Shown: one piece after another, positions 5,850 to 7,238 of the stretch
How positions within the stretch are numbered: position 1 is the first letter of the stretch
Layout: each line of letters begins with the position of its first letter
Assembly (NCBI GenBank): GCA_030615145.1
Contig: JAUWZT010000186.1
Coordinates: forward strand, 1-7,238
From: Promethearchaeota archaeon
GTDB lineage: Archaea > Asgardarchaeota > Lokiarchaeia > Sigyniarchaeales > SOKP01
Direction: 5' to 3'
DNA: 7,238 nucleotides
Program-made: the position numbers and the translations under genes
Notes under the pieces: generated by a model
The model's input: the letters and a program-made list of their open reading frames with translations, nothing else
What the model was told of the DNA's origin: nothing
The model's database searches: none

Positions 5850-6104
5850 TTACGGATCGTTCCTAAAGGGATGACGCGCATTTTCAGCGTTTTGAATACC
5901 GTTATCTACCGTTGGTAACCCTTCCATTGCCTTTCGAATGGCATTTTAAGTTGCTTTATAATTGTTTATAAAAACTCGCTTTCGAGCGCTCGCGCTTGGG
6001 TGTACAAACACATTTACTAGCATTGTATCTTGAACTTTCACAAAATCAAATATATCCTCATCATTCAACTTAATCACTTTTGTATCGCTAGTAATACTAT
6101 CAAT
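5850..6104 (-). pseudogene. Short interrupted frame downstream of the archaeosortase gene, possible thioredoxin-like remnant
   Basis: This is the only content of the 311-base gap 5808-6118. One minus-strand frame runs from about 6104 to a TAA at 5850-5852, broken once by TAA at 5946-5948. The upstream part reads DTKVIKLNDEDIFDFVKVQD then MLVNVFVHPSASARKR. This resembles the start of a thioredoxin (xVIxLNDExFDEFVKxxD, VDFWAPWCGPCKR), but CGPC would be SASA, with both Cys lost. The part after the stop contains NAIRKAMEGLPTVDNG and ends HPFRNDP; it does not look like thioredoxin and I do not recognise it. No ATG opens the frame; GTG at 6077 is the likeliest start. Most likely a decayed small gene, but an unusual recoded gene is possible. 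The thioredoxin likeness is weak. Confidence 0.4.
5970..5990 (-). terminator. GC-rich hairpin followed by T5 (bacterial-type terminator shape)
   Basis: On the minus strand GCTCG-AAAG-CGAGT is followed directly by TTTTT. The stem is GC-rich in an otherwise AT-rich stretch and overlaps a 10-bp palindrome (CGAGCGCTCG, 5983-5992). It could end the archaeosortase transcript about 130 bases after that gene, inside the interrupted small frame. The stem is only 4-5 bp, so this may be incidental. Confidence 0.3.
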
Positions 6105-6118
6105 TCGTTAATTCGTAA

Positions 6119-7238
6119 TTATACTGTTTTAATTAGAAGATAATTTTTAACTTCTTTATAAAAGAAATAGTAAATGAAAATAACTGATGTGAAGTATATA
6201 ACAACAGTTATGCCATTCAAAATATCACTTACTAAGAAATATGCTAAAATTGAAATGAAAAAAAATAAACAAATAATTAAAATGAGAGTTAAAATTGGGA
6301 GTATTAAATCTAATTTTTTTAAGTCTTTGACCACATCTAACAGATATCGACTTATTAAGAATATTAATGCGAATAATAAAGGAAGAATCATTTCGTAAGG
6401 ATTAATGGTTATATAAAAAATTCTATACCCGTAAACATTTAAAAAAAGACTAACGACATAAAGTATAGAAGAGCAAACTGTTATTCCAAATAATGGATAA
6501 TATAACTCTTTCCTTTCCACAGTTAGTTCTCTTATTAAATTGCTTTTTTTTTTTGTTTTTATTTTTTCAATAACAGGATTGTTAAATTCTTTATTTGAAA
6601 TAATATAGCGTATATAATGTAAAGAAATAATAAATTCGGGTAAAATTTTTCGAAGGAAGTAAAAAATTATTATGAATGAGATTAGTGTTATAAGATAGTA
6701 AGACGAATCGTGGATTATATGCATGGGCATTCCATTATGTACAAATGCTAACATCAATACAATTCGGAACAGATATGAAAGATACGTTGATAATATTGTT
6801 ATTATAATGATTTTAGTTTTCCTCCAAATTATATTCATTTCTGGTTTAGGATCATGCGAAGAAGACGTCGCAAGAATTATACCAATAAAAATACTAATCA
6901 CTTCAGCACCATAACAACTTGTTAACACTCTACCAGAGTGAGAAGGATTTGGTAAATATATGGTTATTAGATCAGGGTTGATAACTACTCTTGCTTCAAT
7001 ATTGAAGATTAGGTCCAATAAATAACTTACCTGTTTAATAAACATCGCAGTTACCCAACTATTAAAACTCATATTAAGAAATAAATAGATAAGACTTCCG
7101 AATATAGGCATACCAAAAGAGAAAAATATTAAAGAACGTTTAGAAAAAGTATATTTTATACCTGACCATTGAAGCTCTAACCTTTCGGGTAAAACTTCAT
7201 TATTTTTGTTTTCAGTTTGAATGTTTTTTACGAGCTTT
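6119..7238 (-). CDS. Archaeosortase/exosortase-family transpeptidase with extra C-terminal membrane domain, 5' end beyond the window
   Basis: The first in-frame Met is at 7111, giving 330 residues, but the frame stays open for 42 more codons to the window edge. Those codons encode a charged segment and a hydrophobic helix (RSLIFFSFG) that runs into the Met, so the true start lies outside. Numbering from that Met, the archaeosortase core shows TSCYGAEVISIFIGIIL with catalytic Cys66, YLFRIVLM with Arg116, and HIIHDSSYYL with His131 or His134, each next to a membrane helix. This Cys-Arg-His set defines membrane enzymes that cut proteins at C-terminal tripartite sorting signals (such as PGF-CTERM) and attach the remainder to a lipid outside the cell. 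After the core comes a lysine-rich cytoplasmic linker (about 183-203), then about four more helices (205-228, 240-258, 268-293, 299-318) of unknown role. No target protein is in view. Asn before the Arg motif is absent. Confidence 0.88.
   Translation of the reverse strand, partial: KLVKNIQTENKNNEVLPERLELQWSGIKYTFSKRSLIFFSFGMPIFGSLIYLFLNMSFNSWVTAMFIKQVSYLLDLIFNIEARVVINPDLITIYLPNPSHSGRVLTSCYGAEVISIFIGIILATSSSHDPKPEMNIIWRKTKIIIITILSTYLSYLFRIVLMLAFVHNGMPMHIIHDSSYYLITLISFIIIFYFLRKILPEFIISLHYIRYIISNKEFNNPVIEKIKTKKKSNLIRELTVERKELYYPLFGITVCSSILYVVSLFLNVYGYRIFYITINPYEMILPLLFALIFLISRYLLDVVKDLKKLDLILPILTLILIICLFFFISILAYFLVSDILNGITVVIYFTSVIFIYYFFYKEVKNYLLIKTV

Noticed and set aside
6174..6398. Plus-strand open frame opposite the archaeosortase gene
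   Set aside because: It is antisense to membrane helices of the archaeosortase and rich in Lys/Ile/Asn as expected of reversed AT-rich helix codons.
1..7238. CRISPR array, tRNA, rRNA or insertion sequence
   Set aside because: No regularly spaced direct repeats, no tRNA-like cloverleaf or rRNA sequence, and no transposase or paired terminal repeats were recognised by eye.
1..7238. Simple genetic-code change (UGA as Gly or UAA as sense)
   Set aside because: The interruptions involve two different stop codons and the other genes contain no internal stops, so a one-codon reassignment does not fit. It is kept only as part of the wider readthrough question.

Overview
The window looks archaeal: strongly AT-rich, tightly packed, with TATA-box-like elements 25-30 nt upstream of start codons, mixed ATG/GTG/TTG starts, oligo-T tracts after stop codons, and an archaeosortase-family membrane protein. 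The gene set (SDR, stand-alone SagB-type flavoprotein, DUF255/YyaL protein, MaoC pair, archaeosortase) would fit an Asgard-type or other mesophilic archaeal genome. That placement is inference; there is no rRNA or marker gene here.

Layout. Bases 1-219 (-) hold the N-terminal 73 residues of a short-chain dehydrogenase. After a gene-poor stretch with a possible gene remnant (289-456), a small CxxC protein of unknown function lies at 594-962 (+). Next is a SagB-type nitroreductase-fold protein (1091-1846, +), split by an in-frame TGA at a normally glycine position. Convergent to it is a DUF255/YyaL/SPATA20-family protein (2009-3976, -). Its frame continues past the TAA into 41 codons that still resemble the conserved family C-terminus. 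Upstream on the same strand is a two-gene operon for a HadA/HadB-like MaoC hydratase heterodimer (5055-4615, then 4593-4162), ended by a T10 tract. Divergent from it is a six-helix membrane protein of unknown function (5187-5807, +) with a leaderless-type promoter. The right end (-) holds a large archaeosortase/exosortase-family protein, open at the window edge. It is followed by a short, stop-interrupted frame (5850-6104) with a weak thioredoxin-like N-terminal pattern.

Function. The MaoC pair would hydrate or dehydrate an enoyl/3-hydroxyacyl thioester, and a nearby SDR could supply the matching oxidoreductase step, although the SDR is about 4 kb away and not in the same operon. The archaeosortase should process tripartite C-terminal sorting signals on surface proteins; no substrate gene is visible.

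The most unusual signal is a cluster of three frames within about 4.6 kb, each interrupted by a single in-frame stop (TGA, TAA, TAA) with no frameshift, and with family-like sequence on both sides in two of them. Recent decay of neighbouring genes, stop-codon readthrough/recoding, and base errors in the assembly all remain possible.
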